Shown here: one piece after another, positions 38,365 to 47,839 of the stretch | Numbering within the stretch: the first letter of the stretch is position 1 | Layout of the letters: each line of letters starts with the position of its first letter | Source of the DNA: Acidobacteriota bacterium | Lineage (GTDB): Bacteria > Actinomycetota > Actinomycetes > Actinomycetales > Microbacteriaceae | Length of the DNA stretch: 64,000 nt | Direction of reading: 5' to 3' | Assembly: GCA_019351995.1 (NCBI GenBank) | Contig: JABBOD010000002.1 | Span: forward strand, 18,181 to 82,180 | Program-made: the position numbers and the translations under genes | The notes under the pieces: model-generated | Told to the model about the DNA's origin: nothing | Database searches by the model: none | The model's input: only the letters and a program-made list of their open reading frames with translations

Positions 38365-40796
38365 GCCGAGGCGGGCCCGAAAACGCCGTCAGACCCGAGA
38401 ACGTCGCTCGGATCCTCACCATGCTGACGGGTGTAGGCACGGTGCCTCGAGCGCGCGTCATCGAACTCCTGATGCACCCCGGCAAAGCGCTCGCGCAGCC
38501 CAGGAACCCGCTCGAGCACGTCCATCGCGAGACGGAAGCGGTCGAGATCGTTCAGCAGGAGCATGTCGAACGGCGTGGTGGTGGTCCCGTGTTCGCGGTA
38601 GCCGCGCACGTGGAAGTTCGCGATCCCGTGCCTCTTGTACGCCAACTGGTGCACGAGGGATGGGTAGCCGTGGAAGGCGAAGATCACGGGACGGTCGACC
38701 GTGAAGATCGCGTCGAACTGCTCGTCGTCCATGCCGTGCGGATGCTGGCTCGGCTGAGTGAGCCGCATCAGGTCGACCACGTTCACGAGCCGCACCGCGA
38801 CCTCCGGCACCCGCTCGGCGAGAAGTCGCACGGCGGCGAGCGCCTCGACGGTCGGCACGTCGCCCGCGCAGGCGAGGACCGCATCCGGCACCTCTCCGCG
38901 CCGTTCGCTGCCCGCCCATGCCCAGATTCCCAACCCTCTGGCACCGTGCTCGCGCGCTTCCTCGATGGTGAGGAACGTGGCCTCCGGATGTTTGCCCGCC
39001 ACGATCACGTTGATGTGGTCGCGGGATGCCAGGCAGTGCTCGGCGGTCACCAGCAGGCTGTTCGCGTCCGGCGGGAGGTACACCCGCACCACCTCTGGAC
39101 TCTTGGTGGCGACGTGGTTGAGAAAGCCAGGGTCCTGGTGCGAGAAGCCGTTGTGGTCCTGTCGCCAGACGTGCGAGGAGAGCAGGTAGGTGAACGACGA
39201 GAGCGAGCCCCGCCAGCCGACGTGGCGGGCGGACTCCATCCACTTGGCGTACTGGTTGAACATCGAATCGACCACGTGGATGAAGGCCTCGTACGAGGTG
39301 AACAGGCCATGGCGCCCGGTCAGCAGGTACCCCTCGAGCAGACCCTGCATGAGGTTCTCGCTGAGCGCCTCGATGACGCGGCCCTCCGGCGCGAGGTGCT
39401 CATCGACATCCACGACCTCGGCCTGCCACTGCTTGGCGGTGACCTCGTACACGTCGTCGAGGCGGTTCGACGCGACCTCGTCGGGGCCGAACAGTCGGAA
39501 GTCGGTGGGGTTGGCGACCATCACATCCCGCAGCCACCCGCCCAGCAGCCGCGTCGACTCGACCAGGGCGCCGTCTCTCACCACCGCGACCGCGTGCGGC
39601 TCGAGCGGTGGCAGGCGCAGTGGGGCGCCCACCCCGGCGTTCGCGTGCCTGCTCGCGCTCATCCTGCGCTCGGCACGCGGCCGCAGCGCATCGAACTCCT
39701 CGATCGGGGCGCCCGCCGCCGTGAACAACTCCTCCGGGCGGTAGGAGGCGAGCCATTCCTGCAGCTTCGCCAAGTGCTCGGGATTGTCGCGCACCCCTGC
39801 CAGCGGCACCTGATGGGCACGCCAGGTGTTCTCGATCGGCACCCCGTCGACGAATCGCGGCCCTGTCCAGCCCTTCGGGGTGCGCAGGATGATCATCGGC
39901 CATGCTGGTCGGGGGATCTGATCGAGGCCGGCGGCATCGTGCGGGCTCCGGTCCGGCCGCGCCTGATCCTGGATGTCGCGGATCTCATCGAGCGCCGCAT
40001 CCAGTTGCGCAGCGAATCGCGCGTGCACCGCCGCGGAGTCCTCGCCGTCATACCCGCCGCTGACGACGCGCGGAGCGTACCCGTAGCCGCGCATGAGTTG
40101 CAGCAACTCCTCCTCGGGGATGCGCGCCAGAATCGTCGGGTTGGCGATCTTGTAGCCGTTGAGGTTGAGGATCGGCAGGACCACGCCGTCGGCGCGCGGG
40201 CTGAGGAACTTGTTGAGATGCCAACTCGCCGCCAACGTCGCCGTCTCGGCCTCGCCGTCGCCGATCACACAGGCGGCGATCAGACCGGGATTGTCGAGCA
40301 CCGCACCGTACGCGTGCACCAGCGAGTAGCCGAGCTCTCCGCCTTCGTGCAGTGATCCGGGGGTCTCCGGGGAGGCGTGCGACGGCACACCGCCGGGGAA
40401 CGAGAACTGGCGCATCAGGCGGCGCAGGCCCGCAGCATCCAAGCTCACTTCGGGATACAGCTCGCTGTACGTGCCGTCCAACCAGGCATTGGCCAGGATC
40501 GCGGGGCCACCATGGCCGGGACCGGCGATGTAGACGACGTCGAGGTCTCTCTGCACGATCACCCGGTTGAGGTGAGCCCAGACGAGATTGAGCGCGGGAT
40601 CGGTGCCCCAGTGACCGAGAAGGCGCGGCTTGATGTCGTCCCGGTCGATCGGGCGCTGCAGCAGTTCGTCATCGAGCAGGTAGATCTGCGCGGCGGAGAG
40701 ATAGTTCGCGGCGCGCCACCACTTGTCGACGAGCTCCAGCGACATGCCGCCGCGTTGGCTACCGAGTGATTCGACCGTGCCGACCGTGAGCTTCAC
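38361..40796 (-). CDS. xfp: Xylulose-5-phosphate / fructose-6-phosphate phosphoketolase
   Basis: 811 aa TPP-dependent enzyme. It cleaves xylulose-5-phosphate with phosphate to acetyl-phosphate and glyceraldehyde-3-phosphate. Visible features are [65 protein letters not shown] region, [19 protein letters not shown] (TPP/Mg motif), [13 protein letters not shown], and in the C-terminal half [17 protein letters not shown] and [14 protein letters not shown]. The start may be GTG 40796 or ATG 40745. First gene of xfp-mgtA. It links xylAB with pta-ackA. Confidence 0.96.
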   Translation of the reverse strand: MKLTVGTVESLGSQRGGMSLELVDKWWRAANYLSAAQIYLLDDELLQRPIDRDDIKPRLLGHWGTDPALNLVWAHLNRVIVQRDLDVVYIAGPGHGGPAILANAWLDGTYSELYPEVSLDAAGLRRLMRQFSFPGGVPSHASPETPGSLHEGGELGYSLVHAYGAVLDNPGLIAACVIGDGEAETATLAASWHLNKFLSPRADGVVLPILNLNGYKIANPTILARIPEEELLQLMRGYGYAPRVVSGGYDGEDSAAVHARFAAQLDAALDEIRDIQDQARPDRSPHDAAGLDQIPRPAWPMIILRTPKGWTGPRFVDGVPIENTWRAHQVPLAGVRDNPEHLAKLQEWLASYRPEELFTAAGAPIEEFDALRPRAERRMSASRHANAGVGAPLRLPPLEPHAVAVVRDGALVESTRLLGGWLRDVMVANPTDFRLFGPDEVASNRLDDVYEVTAKQWQAEVVDVDEHLAPEGRVIEALSENLMQGLLEGYLLTGRHGLFTSYEAFIHVVDSMFNQYAKWMESARHVGWRGSLSSFTYLLSSHVWRQDHNGFSHQDPGFLNHVATKSPEVVRVYLPPDANSLLVTAEHCLASRDHINVIVAGKHPEATFLTIEEAREHGARGLGIWAWAGSERRGEVPDAVLACAGDVPTVEALAAVRLLAERVPEVAVRLVNVVDLMRLTQPSQHPHGMDDEQFDAIFTVDRPVIFAFHGYPSLVHQLAYKRHGIANFHVRGYREHGTTTTPFDMLLLNDLDRFRLAMDVLERVPGLRERFAGVHQEFDDARSRHRAYTRQHGEDPSDVLGSDGVFGPASA

Positions 40797-41019
40797 CCGT
40801 CGAGTCTCGGGGGCCGGACGCCACGACGACAGTGCCGAAGGTCCCTGGATGGCGCGGGCTCCTGGCCCTCGCCCCCACCCGTGTCAAGAAATCAGGATGG
40901 ATCGCAGTCGCAGAGCCGAAATGGTCGCGGATCGTCGATCTGTCCTGAATCGTCGACCCCGCGATGAGCGGAAGCGGGCCCACGACTGGCCCAGACCCCA
41001 CGACGGCGATCGGAAACGG

Positions 41020-41265
41020 CTAACCCTGCCCAGGAAAGATCACGCGCAGCAGCGAGACAACCCCGAGCAGAATGAGCCCGACTCCGATGATCACGATCCA
41101 ACTGGGAGTCGAGTTCTTCGCCACGCGATCGCCGAACGCGCCAAAAGTCTTTCGATTCACCCGGGCATTCCACCCCGCGATTCGCTCGCGCATCGCGATG
41201 ACGAGCACTCCGCCACCGACCGTCACGATCGCGAAGAGAGTGCCGAGCACCCCCGCTACGGTCAC
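41020..41265 (-). CDS. Small two-helix membrane protein
   Basis: 81 aa (83 if GTG 41271 is used). Two hydrophobic helices, VLGTLFAIVTVGGGVLVIAM and WIVIIGVGLILLGVVSLL, flank a basic loop. The GTG at 41265 overlaps the stop of the upstream peptidase gene as GTGA, supporting translation. Not recognised as a named family. The 223 bp between it and xfp hold nothing I can identify. Confidence 0.65.
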   Translation of the reverse strand: MTVAGVLGTLFAIVTVGGGVLVIAMRERIAGWNARVNRKTFGAFGDRVAKNSTPSWIVIIGVGLILLGVVSLLRVIFPGQG

Positions 41266-42812
41266 GAGCACATTGGGTCGGCCTTCGGCACCGTGCCGCT
41301 GATCAGGTAGGCATCCACCGTGCTGTCGATACAGGGGTCGCCCTGCGCGTAGATCGTGTGGCCTTCGCCCTTGTGGGTCACCAGCACGCCGCTCGAGAGC
41401 TGCTTCGACAACGAGACGCCGCCGGCGTACGGGGTTGCCGGGTCGTTGGTGGTGGCGACGACCATGATCGGCGGCGCACCGGTGGCCGCGAAGGAGGTGG
41501 GCAGCTTCGCGACCGGCTCCGGCCAGTTCGAACAGGCCGCGTCGAGCACGGCGTAGTCGTCTTCGGCGAAGTACTTCCCGAGAATCGGGGCCGCGGCATC
41601 GATGCGCGCCAGCCCCTGAAGCAGCGGGACGCCATCCGTCCCGAGGTTGCCTTCGGCACAGGTGACCGCGGCGTACACGTCGGACTCGTTGTCGCGGTAT
41701 GTCCCGTCCGCGTTGCGGCCGTTGTAGCCGTCGGCGTTGACGAAGGTGGAGTTGGCGTCACCGGCAGCCAGATCCTGGAACATCTTCGTCAGGCTGGGCC
41801 AGCTCGACTGCGAGTACAGCGTGTACGAGATCCCCGTACCGACGGTGGCGGAGTCGAGCTTGCGTCCGTCACTGGCAACCAGGTGTCGCGCATCGATTCC
41901 GTCGAGCACCGCGCGCACCTGGGCGAGACCCTCGGCGACGGTCCCGGTGAATGGGCACCCGGCCGTCGCGAGGCAGGAGGCCATGTAGCTCTTCAGAGCA
42001 CTGTCGAATCCCGCCATCTGCGTCGCCAGCGAGTTCAGATCGCTGACGGTCGGATCGATAGGCCCGTCCAGCACCATCCGTCCCACGTTGTGCGGAAAGA
42101 GCTCGGCGTACATCGTGCCCAGGTAGGTGCCGTATGAGTAGCCGAGGTAGTGCATCTTCGTGTCCCCCAGAACCGCCCGGATCACATCCATATCGCGCGC
42201 ATTGCTCGCCGCGTCGATGTGGCCGAGCAGCGGGCCGGTGTTCTTCAGACATGCCGCCGCCCAGTCCTTCTCGACCGCGGTCAGCTCGTCGACCCATCCG
42301 GGGGTTCCATAGGCACTGGCGTACGTGCCGTAGAGGAGCTTGTCCTCCTGTTTCGGATCGGTGTAGCAGGTGATCCTCGGGGTCGAGTGGTTCACTCCGC
42401 GAGGATCGAAGCCGATGATGTCGTACTTCTTCAGGACCGCCGGCGTCACGACGTCGTTGACGTACTGCTCGACGAAGTCATAGCCGGAGCCTCCGGGTCC
42501 GCCGGGATTGATGAGCAGGGAACCGAGCTTGCCGGAGCCGGCAGAGTGGCGCGCGATCGCGATCTTGATGGTGGCACCGGTCGGGTGACTCCAGTCGAGC
42601 GGGACCGTGACGTTGGTGGTGTCGATGCCCCCACTCGGTGCGCTCCAGGTGAGGGTCTGCTCGTAGAACGGTCTCAGGTCCGCGGCGACGGTCTCGTTGG
42701 TCCGCGTCGCCGTCGATCTCGACCCACTCGAGTTCGGGAAGAACTGGCAGGCCGTCAGGAGCATCGCCAGTGCAGCGAGGACGGCAACGGTGGCGACGGG
42801 GCGTGAACGCAT
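41262..42812 (-). CDS. Secreted alpha/beta-hydrolase lipoprotein, tripeptidyl-aminopeptidase (SlpD/E) type
   Basis: 516 aa. The signal peptide MRSRPVATVAVLAALAML ends in lipobox LTAC (Cys near residue 22). The hydrolase has LLINPGGPGGSGYDF (oxyanion region), FDPRGVNHSTPR, nucleophile elbow GYSYGTYLGTMYAE, and a C-terminal TAP-like domain ending with NDPATPYAGGVSL (Asp) and GEGHTIYAQGDPC (His). Extracellular, membrane-anchored exopeptidase or esterase. A TAAGCT -10 box sits six bases before the ATG. Confidence 0.9.
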   Translation of the reverse strand: MRSRPVATVAVLAALAMLLTACQFFPNSSGSRSTATRTNETVAADLRPFYEQTLTWSAPSGGIDTTNVTVPLDWSHPTGATIKIAIARHSAGSGKLGSLLINPGGPGGSGYDFVEQYVNDVVTPAVLKKYDIIGFDPRGVNHSTPRITCYTDPKQEDKLLYGTYASAYGTPGWVDELTAVEKDWAAACLKNTGPLLGHIDAASNARDMDVIRAVLGDTKMHYLGYSYGTYLGTMYAELFPHNVGRMVLDGPIDPTVSDLNSLATQMAGFDSALKSYMASCLATAGCPFTGTVAEGLAQVRAVLDGIDARHLVASDGRKLDSATVGTGISYTLYSQSSWPSLTKMFQDLAAGDANSTFVNADGYNGRNADGTYRDNESDVYAAVTCAEGNLGTDGVPLLQGLARIDAAAPILGKYFAEDDYAVLDAACSNWPEPVAKLPTSFAATGAPPIMVVATTNDPATPYAGGVSLSKQLSSGVLVTHKGEGHTIYAQGDPCIDSTVDAYLISGTVPKADPMCS

Positions 42813-42818
42813 GTCGCG

Positions 42819-42824
42819 AGCTTA
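42819..42824 (-). promoter_or_regulatory. -10 box of the lipoprotein hydrolase gene
   Basis: TAAGCT six bases before ATG 42812. Confidence 0.5.
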
Positions 42825-43000
42825 ACCGTCGCCGTCGTGATACCGACCGGCGAATGGCCACCAGAGGACAACGTTCTCAACGACCTCCGAGAGACCGCAA
42901 GGAACATCTCTCGAGAACTCGGAACGACGACATGGCCCGCGCGGGTGCGGACCGCCGAGGTGACGGTCGACTGAACGGCCGCAACACGCGACCTTCCCCG

Positions 43001-43891
43001 TTACAGCGAGGCGATGATCTCCCGCATCAGATCCGCGGTCTCGCTCGGCGTCTTGCCGACCTTGACCCCGGCGGCCTCGAGGGCCTCCTTCTTGCCCTGT
43101 GCCGTTCCGGCACCGGCCGACACGATCGCGCCGGCATGGCCCATCGTCTTGCCCTCGGGGGCCGTGAAGCCCGCGACGTAGCCGACGACCGGCTTGGTGA
43201 CGTGCGCCTTGATGAAGTCCGCCGCACGCTCTTCGGCGTCTCCGCCGATCTCGCCGATCATGACGATCGCCTTCGTGTCGGGGTCGGCTTCGAAGGCCGC
43301 GAGCGCATCGATGTGCGTCGTGCCGATGATCGGGTCGCCGCCGATGCCGATGGCGGTCGAGAAGCCGAGGTCGCGCAGTTCGAACATCATCTGGTACGTG
43401 AGGGTGCCCGACTTGCTCACGAGCCCGATCGGACCTTTTCCGGTGATGTTCGCCGGCGTGATGCCCACCAGGGCCTCGCCCGGGGTGATGATGCCGGGGC
43501 AGTTCGGGCCGATGATCCGGGTCTTATTGCCCTTCGCCTTGGCGTGCGCCCAGGCCTCGGCGGAGTCCTGCACCGGGATGCCCTCGGTGATCACGACGAG
43601 CAGCGGGATCTCAGCATCGATGGCCTCGATCATCGCGTCTTTCGCGAATGCCGGCGGAACGAAGGCGATCGAGACATCGGCGCCGGTCTCGGCCATGGCC
43701 TCGGCGACGGTTCCGAACACCGGCAGGCTGACGCCTCCGTCATGCTCGACCGTCGTCCCGGCCTTGCGCGCGTTGACGCCGCCGACGACCTGCGTTCCGG
43801 CCTTGAGCATCAGGGCGGTGTGCTTGGTGCCCTCGCCGCCCGTGATGCCCTGGACGATGACCTTGCTGTCCTTGTTGAGGAAGATCGACAT
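43001..43891 (-). CDS. sucD: Succinyl-CoA ligase, alpha subunit
   Basis: 296 aa. CoA-binding Rossmann domain with [23 protein letters not shown] equivalent [43 protein letters not shown], and the phospho-His segment [10 protein letters not shown]. It forms the TCA-cycle enzyme with SucC. Follows sucC by 90 bp; the gap has a GGCCA-loop-TGGCC hairpin (43963-43976). Confidence 0.97.
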   Translation of the reverse strand: MSIFLNKDSKVIVQGITGGEGTKHTALMLKAGTQVVGGVNARKAGTTVEHDGGVSLPVFGTVAEAMAETGADVSIAFVPPAFAKDAMIEAIDAEIPLLVVITEGIPVQDSAEAWAHAKAKGNKTRIIGPNCPGIITPGEALVGITPANITGKGPIGLVSKSGTLTYQMMFELRDLGFSTAIGIGGDPIIGTTHIDALAAFEADPDTKAIVMIGEIGGDAEERAADFIKAHVTKPVVGYVAGFTAPEGKTMGHAGAIVSAGAGTAQGKKEALEAAGVKVGKTPSETADLMREIIASL

Positions 43892-43981
43892 TTTCTTGCT
43901 CTCCTATTTCAAAGTGTTCGCGAGCCCGGGGGCCGAGACGGCGCCCGGCGCAACTCGCGCGAAGGCCAGAAATGGCCTCCG

Positions 43982-45142
43982 CTAAGCAGCGAGTTGCGCA
44001 GCCTTGGCGGCGCCATCGTCCATGGTCGTCGCGAGGGTGACAAGGGGGTTGTTGGCCGCCGCAAGAATGGCGCGGCCCTCCTCGACCTGGTTGCCGTCGA
44101 GGCGCACCACGAGCGGCTTGGTGGCGGAGTCTCCGAGGATCTCGAGCGCCTTCACGATGCCCTCCGCGACGGCGACACAGGAGGTGATGCCGCCGAAGAC
44201 ATTCACGAACACGCTCCTCACCTGCTCGTCGCCGAGGATCACGTCGAGGCCATTCGCCATGACGGTGGCGGATGCTCCGCCGCCGATGTCGAGGAAGTTG
44301 GCCGGCTTCATGCCGCCGAAGTTCTCGCCGGCATAGCTGACGACATCGAGCGTGCTCATGACGAGCCCCGCACCGTTGCCGATGATGCCGACCTGGCCGT
44401 CCAGTTTGACGTAGTTGAGCCCGAGCGCCTTGGCTTTCGCCTCAAGTGGGTCAGCGGCACCCTTGTCTTCCAGGGCCTCGTGACCGGGATGCCGGAAGTC
44501 GGCGTTCTCATCGATCGAGACCTTGCCGTCCAGCGCGACGATGTCCCCCGCACCGGTGAGCACCAGCGGGTTGACCTCGACGAGCGTTGCATCCTCGCCC
44601 ACGTAGACCTCGTAGAGCTTCACGAAAACGGGAGCGACCCTGTCGATGAGCTCGGCCGGGAAGTGCGCGGCGACCGCGATGGCCTTCGCCTTCTCGAGGT
44701 CCAGCCCCTCCTCGGGGTTGACCTCGACGCGAGCAAGGGCCTCGGGGCGCTCCACCGCGAGCTCCTCGATCTCCATGCCGCCCTCGAAGCTCGAGAGGCT
44801 GAGGTAGCTGCGGTTCGCGCGGTCCAGAAGCACGGAGAAGTAGTACTCCTCCTTGATATCGGCGCCGGCCGCAACCATGACGCGCTTGACGGTGTGGCCC
44901 TTGATGTCGAGGCCGAAGATGCCCTTGCTGAGCTCTTCGGCATCCGTCGCGGTCTTGGCGACTTTGACGCCGCCGGCTTTGCCGCGACCGCCGGCCTTGA
45001 CCTGCGCCTTCACGACCGTGACGCCGCCGAGCTTCTCGGCTGCGGCACGCACCTCTTCTGGGGTGTCGGCGATGATGCCCGGGAGTACGGGAACGCCGTA
45101 CTTCTCGAAGAGATCACGGGCCTGGTACTCGAAAAGATCCAC
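43982..45142 (-). CDS. sucC: Succinyl-CoA ligase [ADP-forming], beta subunit
   Basis: 386 aa, GTG start at 45142 with GGAAGAAG upstream; a longer open frame upstream is antisense to the next gene. ATP-grasp domain with [57 protein letters not shown] and [20 protein letters not shown]-terminal ligase domain with [12 protein letters not shown] and [15 protein letters not shown]. Operon sucC-sucD. Confidence 0.97.
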   Translation of the reverse strand: MDLFEYQARDLFEKYGVPVLPGIIADTPEEVRAAAEKLGGVTVVKAQVKAGGRGKAGGVKVAKTATDAEELSKGIFGLDIKGHTVKRVMVAAGADIKEEYYFSVLLDRANRSYLSLSSFEGGMEIEELAVERPEALARVEVNPEEGLDLEKAKAIAVAAHFPAELIDRVAPVFVKLYEVYVGEDATLVEVNPLVLTGAGDIVALDGKVSIDENADFRHPGHEALEDKGAADPLEAKAKALGLNYVKLDGQVGIIGNGAGLVMSTLDVVSYAGENFGGMKPANFLDIGGGASATVMANGLDVILGDEQVRSVFVNVFGGITSCVAVAEGIVKALEILGDSATKPLVVRLDGNQVEEGRAILAAANNPLVTLATTMDDGAAKAAQLAA

Positions 45143-45198
45143 GCTGTTTGCTTCTTCCGTCTGCGTTCGTCGGTGGCGGTCCGTCGTGTCCTCGGCGG

Positions 45199-45228
45199 TA
45201 TCTCGATAGCGAGATAGTTCGACGTCAA
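45199..45228 (-). promoter_or_regulatory. Palindromes upstream of sucCD
   Basis: TATCTCG-ATAG-CGAGATA (45199-45216) and the near-palindrome TTCGACGTCAA (45218-45228), whose minus strand reads TTGACG, a good -35 box. They sit 57-86 bp before sucC. The -10 position is ambiguous. Likely promoter plus operator, regulator unknown. Confidence 0.45.
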
Positions 45229-45357
45229 GAGACTTTCGGGCCATCGAGAACTCTACTCGCGCAAACTCTGGCCGTTGTCCGAGTACCTGCTGACAGCGAG
45301 GAAACATCCGGGGTTCTTTCGGTGCCCACTGCCACCCGAGCCTGTCACCATGGGCGC

Positions 45358-46092
45358 ATGGCCGGTGCGCAGAGCTTCGAGGAGTACGCCGCCGACGGCG
45401 CGCTCGTGCTGGGCGGCGCGGCCGCGATCCTCCTGCAGCTGGCCGATCCGGTCGTCGCGCGCGGGGTCGCCGCCCACAGCACCTTCGCGACGGACCCGAT
45501 GAAGCGGCTCCGCAACACGCTGAGCTACGTCTACGCGGTGGGGCTCGGTTCGCAGGCACAGGCCGCGCTGGCGGCACGCTTCGTCGATCGCGCCCACGTC
45601 GGCGTCGAGGGAGCGATGGATGCCGACCATCAGCTCTGGGTGGCCGCCACCCTCTATGAGGTGGGGCGTTCCGTGCACGAGCGGGTCCACGGCCCGCTCG
45701 CGCCCGGCGTCGCAGACGAGGTCTACGCGGCCTCCGCCCGCCTCGGCACGACGCTGCAACTGCCAGACGGGGTCTGGCCCGAGTCACGCGCGGCGTTCGC
45801 CGAGTACTGGGCGACCACGGTGGCGGGGCTCGAGGTGACCGACGCGGCGAGGGGCGTGGCCAAGGAGTTGCTGCACTCGCGCGCGATTCCGTGGTTCACG
45901 CGGCCGGCGATGCCGCTGGTCCGCGCGCTGACGGCGGGGCTGCTGCCGCCGAGCGTGCGCGACGCGTATGGGCTGCCGCAGCATCCTCGCCGGTATCGGG
46001 CCGCGCTGGGTGTCGCCCGCGGCCTCGTGCGCATCACCCCGCGCGGCGTGCGCGAGCTGCCGTCTCGGCGACTCCTCGCCCGGCTCGGCTGA
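45358..46092 (+). CDS. Oxygenase MpaB-family (DUF2236) protein
   Basis: 244 aa. The N-terminal motif [21 protein letters not shown], then [20 protein letters not shown], and the His-containing [23 protein letters not shown] are the hallmarks of DUF2236, a haem-binding family that includes rubber oxygenase and MpaB. ATG 45358 chosen because the homologous region starts there; no strong ribosome site seen. Divergent from sucC, convergent with padR across a bidirectional terminator. Substrate unknown. Confidence 0.82.
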   Translation: MAGAQSFEEYAADGALVLGGAAAILLQLADPVVARGVAAHSTFATDPMKRLRNTLSYVYAVGLGSQAQAALAARFVDRAHVGVEGAMDADHQLWVAATLYEVGRSVHERVHGPLAPGVADEVYAASARLGTTLQLPDGVWPESRAAFAEYWATTVAGLEVTDAARGVAKELLHSRAIPWFTRPAMPLVRALTAGLLPPSVRDAYGLPQHPRRYRAALGVARGLVRITPRGVRELPSRRLLARLG

Positions 46093-46106
46093 GAGACCAG
46101 CGCAGC

Positions 46107-46148
46107 AAAAACGCGGGCTCGCTGCGAATGGGAGCGAACCCGCGTTTT
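46107..46148. terminator. Bidirectional intrinsic terminator
   Basis: AAAAACGCGGGCTCGC pairs with GCGAACCCGCGTTTT across an 11-base loop, with A-run on one side and T-run on the other. It serves the convergent MpaB-like and padR genes. Confidence 0.9.
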
Positions 46149-46163
46149 CGTCGTCTTTCCGGA

Positions 46164-46820
46164 TCAGTCGGCGAGGATGCGGTAGAGCTCGCGGCGGAGC
46201 TCGTCCATCTTCGCGGCGGCCTGGGCTCGCTGCTCGGGCGTGGCCGAGCGGGGGAACTGCTTGACCGCATCGAACAGTTTGCCGATGCTGGACATGAATT
46301 CCCGGTCGACCCCGCCCGCACGCGGACCGGCCGACTGCCACGCGGCATCCAGCTCGTCCTGGTGCTCGGTGACATAGGCGGTGCCGGACTCGGTGAGCTC
46401 GTAGTCGGTGCGCCCCGCCTCGCCGGGCTGGCGGACCAGGCCCTCGTCGACGAGCTGCTGCAGGGTCGGGTAGACCGAGCCGGGGCTCGGTCGCCAGGCC
46501 TGGTTGGTGCGTTCGGCGATTCCCTTGATGAGCGCGTAGCCGGTGGCGGCTCCTTCGGACAGCAGGGAGAGGATGGCGGCGCGCACGTCGCCCTTGCGGG
46601 CACGGCCGGGGCCGCCCCAGGCCTGCGCGAAGTCGCGCATCATCTCGGGACCGAAGCCACCCGGGAAACCGGGGCCGAAGCCGCCGCGTCCGCGACCGCG
46701 TCCGGCGTAGCCGCCGTGCTCATGCTCGTGCTCGGCGGGGTCCCCGTGGTGGAAGCGGGCCGATGCCGCAGCGGCTGCCCGCGGACCGAAATGATGGGGG
46801 GTGAAGTTGTTGTATCGCAT
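46164..46820 (-). CDS. PadR-family transcriptional regulator
   Basis: 218 aa. An unusual His/Gly/Arg-rich N-terminus (HEHEHGGYAGRGRGRGG, about residues 30-60), which could bind metal, precedes the winged helix (RKGDVRAAILSLLSEG, GYALIKGIAERT, SPGSVYPTLQQLVDEGLV) and a C-terminal helix bundle. Strong AAGGAG before the ATG. A palindrome between its -35 and -10 boxes suggests autorepression. Targets not visible. Confidence 0.9.
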   Translation of the reverse strand: MRYNNFTPHHFGPRAAAAASARFHHGDPAEHEHEHGGYAGRGRGRGGFGPGFPGGFGPEMMRDFAQAWGGPGRARKGDVRAAILSLLSEGAATGYALIKGIAERTNQAWRPSPGSVYPTLQQLVDEGLVRQPGEAGRTDYELTESGTAYVTEHQDELDAAWQSAGPRAGGVDREFMSSIGKLFDAVKQFPRSATPEQRAQAAAKMDELRRELYRILAD

Positions 46821-46866
46821 GAAAATCTCCTTGTGCCGGTCACGCCGCGGAGATGGAGTCCACGAG

Positions 46867-46915
46867 TAACGTGACCGTTAACAACACTATAGCGATATAT
46901 CGGAATAGATTGCAA
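46867..46915 (-). promoter_or_regulatory. padR promoter with operator palindromes
   Basis: On the minus strand: -35 TTGCAA (46910-46915), 18-base spacer, -10 TATAGT (46886-46891). The perfect palindrome CGATATATCG (46893-46902) fills the spacer, and TAACG-TGAC-CGTTA (46867-46880) lies just after the transcript start. One or both are probable PadR sites. The promoter is strikingly AT-rich against its surroundings. Confidence 0.65.
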
Positions 46916-46955
46916 TCGTGAACAGCTTGTCCACAGATCCTCACGTCCGGCTCAA

Positions 46956-46961
46956 TAGACT
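46956..46961 (+). promoter_or_regulatory. -10 box of the EccC-like relic
   Basis: TAGACT six bases before ATG 46968; the relic appears to keep a leaderless promoter. Confidence 0.4.
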
Positions 46962-46967
46962 TCCCCC

Positions 46968-47380
46968 ATGCGCCTGCTGATCACCGTGTCGGACGCGCGC
47001 ACCGGCTCCCCCAGCCGAATTCTGCTCGATGCCGACGGATCGACCCCGCTCAGTGAGATCGTTCCTCGACTCGCCCACGCGGTCGCCGCGGATGTCGGCA
47101 CCAACAGTTCGATGCGCCGGATGCCGCCGGCATCGGCAAGCAGACCGCGGGGCGTGCCTACGTGCGGCTGGGCGCCAACTCGCTGCTGCCCTTCCAGGCG
47201 GGCCGGGTGGGCGGGCGGCGCCCCGGAGCGATCCTGGATGCGGGGGCCGCGCCCGTCGTGCGCCTCGTGACTCTCGCCGAGCCGGCCGAGCCCGCGCCCC
47301 GCCCCGCACCGCACCAGCGCGAGGCGGCACCCCGCGGAGCGACGCGGCGGACACCGACCTGCGCGCCCTGATCGGCGGAG
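46968..47380 (+). pseudogene. Remnant of an FtsK/SpoIIIE (EccC-like) type VII secretion ATPase
   Basis: Frame 1 reads MRLLITVSDARTGSPSRILL and on to AHAVAADVGTN, a ubiquitin-like/FHA-adjacent start seen in WXG100-associated FtsK proteins. After about 47105 the homology continues only in another frame with AGRAYVRLGANSLLPFQAGR, VGGRRPGAILDAG and a terminal TDLRAL. Everything beyond, including the Walker ATPase domains, is missing. It therefore carries at least one frameshift or internal deletion and a 3' truncation, where it abuts a toxin fragment on the other strand. Assignment rests on short matches from memory. Confidence 0.55.
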
Positions 47381-47541
47381 GTGCTGGTGAATCCGGCTTC
47401 CGTCCGAATCGTGCCCGGAACATAGGATGCGATCTCGTCCGCTGTAAGCGGCGTGCCTCTGAATACCGGCCCGGGCCGATCGCGCAGTTCGGACAATGCG
47501 GTCGAGATCGCCGCGATACGAGCTGCCATCTCAGGGTCCAT
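47366..47541 (-). pseudogene. Orphan ADP-ribosyltransferase toxin domain, truncated
   Basis: Starts ATG 47541 with GGGAGG 7 bases upstream. It encodes LSELRDRPGPVFRGTPLTAD (conserved Arg) and TEAGFTSTSAD (STS motif), then runs into the antisense of the EccC relic; the catalytic ExE region is lost. It is a second, diverged copy of the toxin domain at 47839-48306: compare FRGSHLEIE, YVPGAVV, AFTSTSSD. Orphan toxin cassettes downstream of a full toxin and immunity gene are typical of polymorphic toxin loci. Confidence 0.65.
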
Positions 47542-47650
47542 CGTCTTACCTCCCGCGAACGCACGATCATCTCAAGCAACGGCCCGGCGCCAACCGGTTG
47601 TCGGTCCGCCCTTTCCCCGACATCATGACGATTTTCCGAGGGATCGCCGG

Positions 47651-47839
47651 TCAACGTTTCTCAGACTCATCAGGCTCGTCCTGCTCGGGCGACTCCACAG
47701 GGTGACCAACCGGACCGGCGAACTTCTCACTCGTGTTCGGGGTGCGCTCGGACTCGGGGACGGCCTCCATCCTGCGGATGAACTCCTGGAGCCTCGCATT
47801 GGATTGCTCGATTTCTTCGGGCGTCAGATTGGGGGCCAT
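47651..47839 (-). CDS. Small acidic protein, candidate immunity protein
   Basis: 62 aa, starting MAPNLTPEEIEQSNARLQEF and ending in an acidic, Pro-containing tail (PVESPEQDEPDESEKR). Its ATG overlaps the TGA of the toxin gene as TGATG. Position directly after an ADP-ribosyltransferase toxin domain makes it the likely immunity protein. No family recognised; no signal peptide or membrane segment, so it would act in the cytoplasm. Confidence 0.55.
   Translation of the reverse strand: MAPNLTPEEIEQSNARLQEFIRRMEAVPESERTPNTSEKFAGPVGHPVESPEQDEPDESEKR

Noticed and set aside
43951..43996. CAACTCGC/GCGAGTTG inverted repeat at the sucC end as another family B element
   Set aside because: Only eight bases match, one arm is coding sequence for the conserved C-terminus, and the rest of the 60-bp family B sequence is absent.
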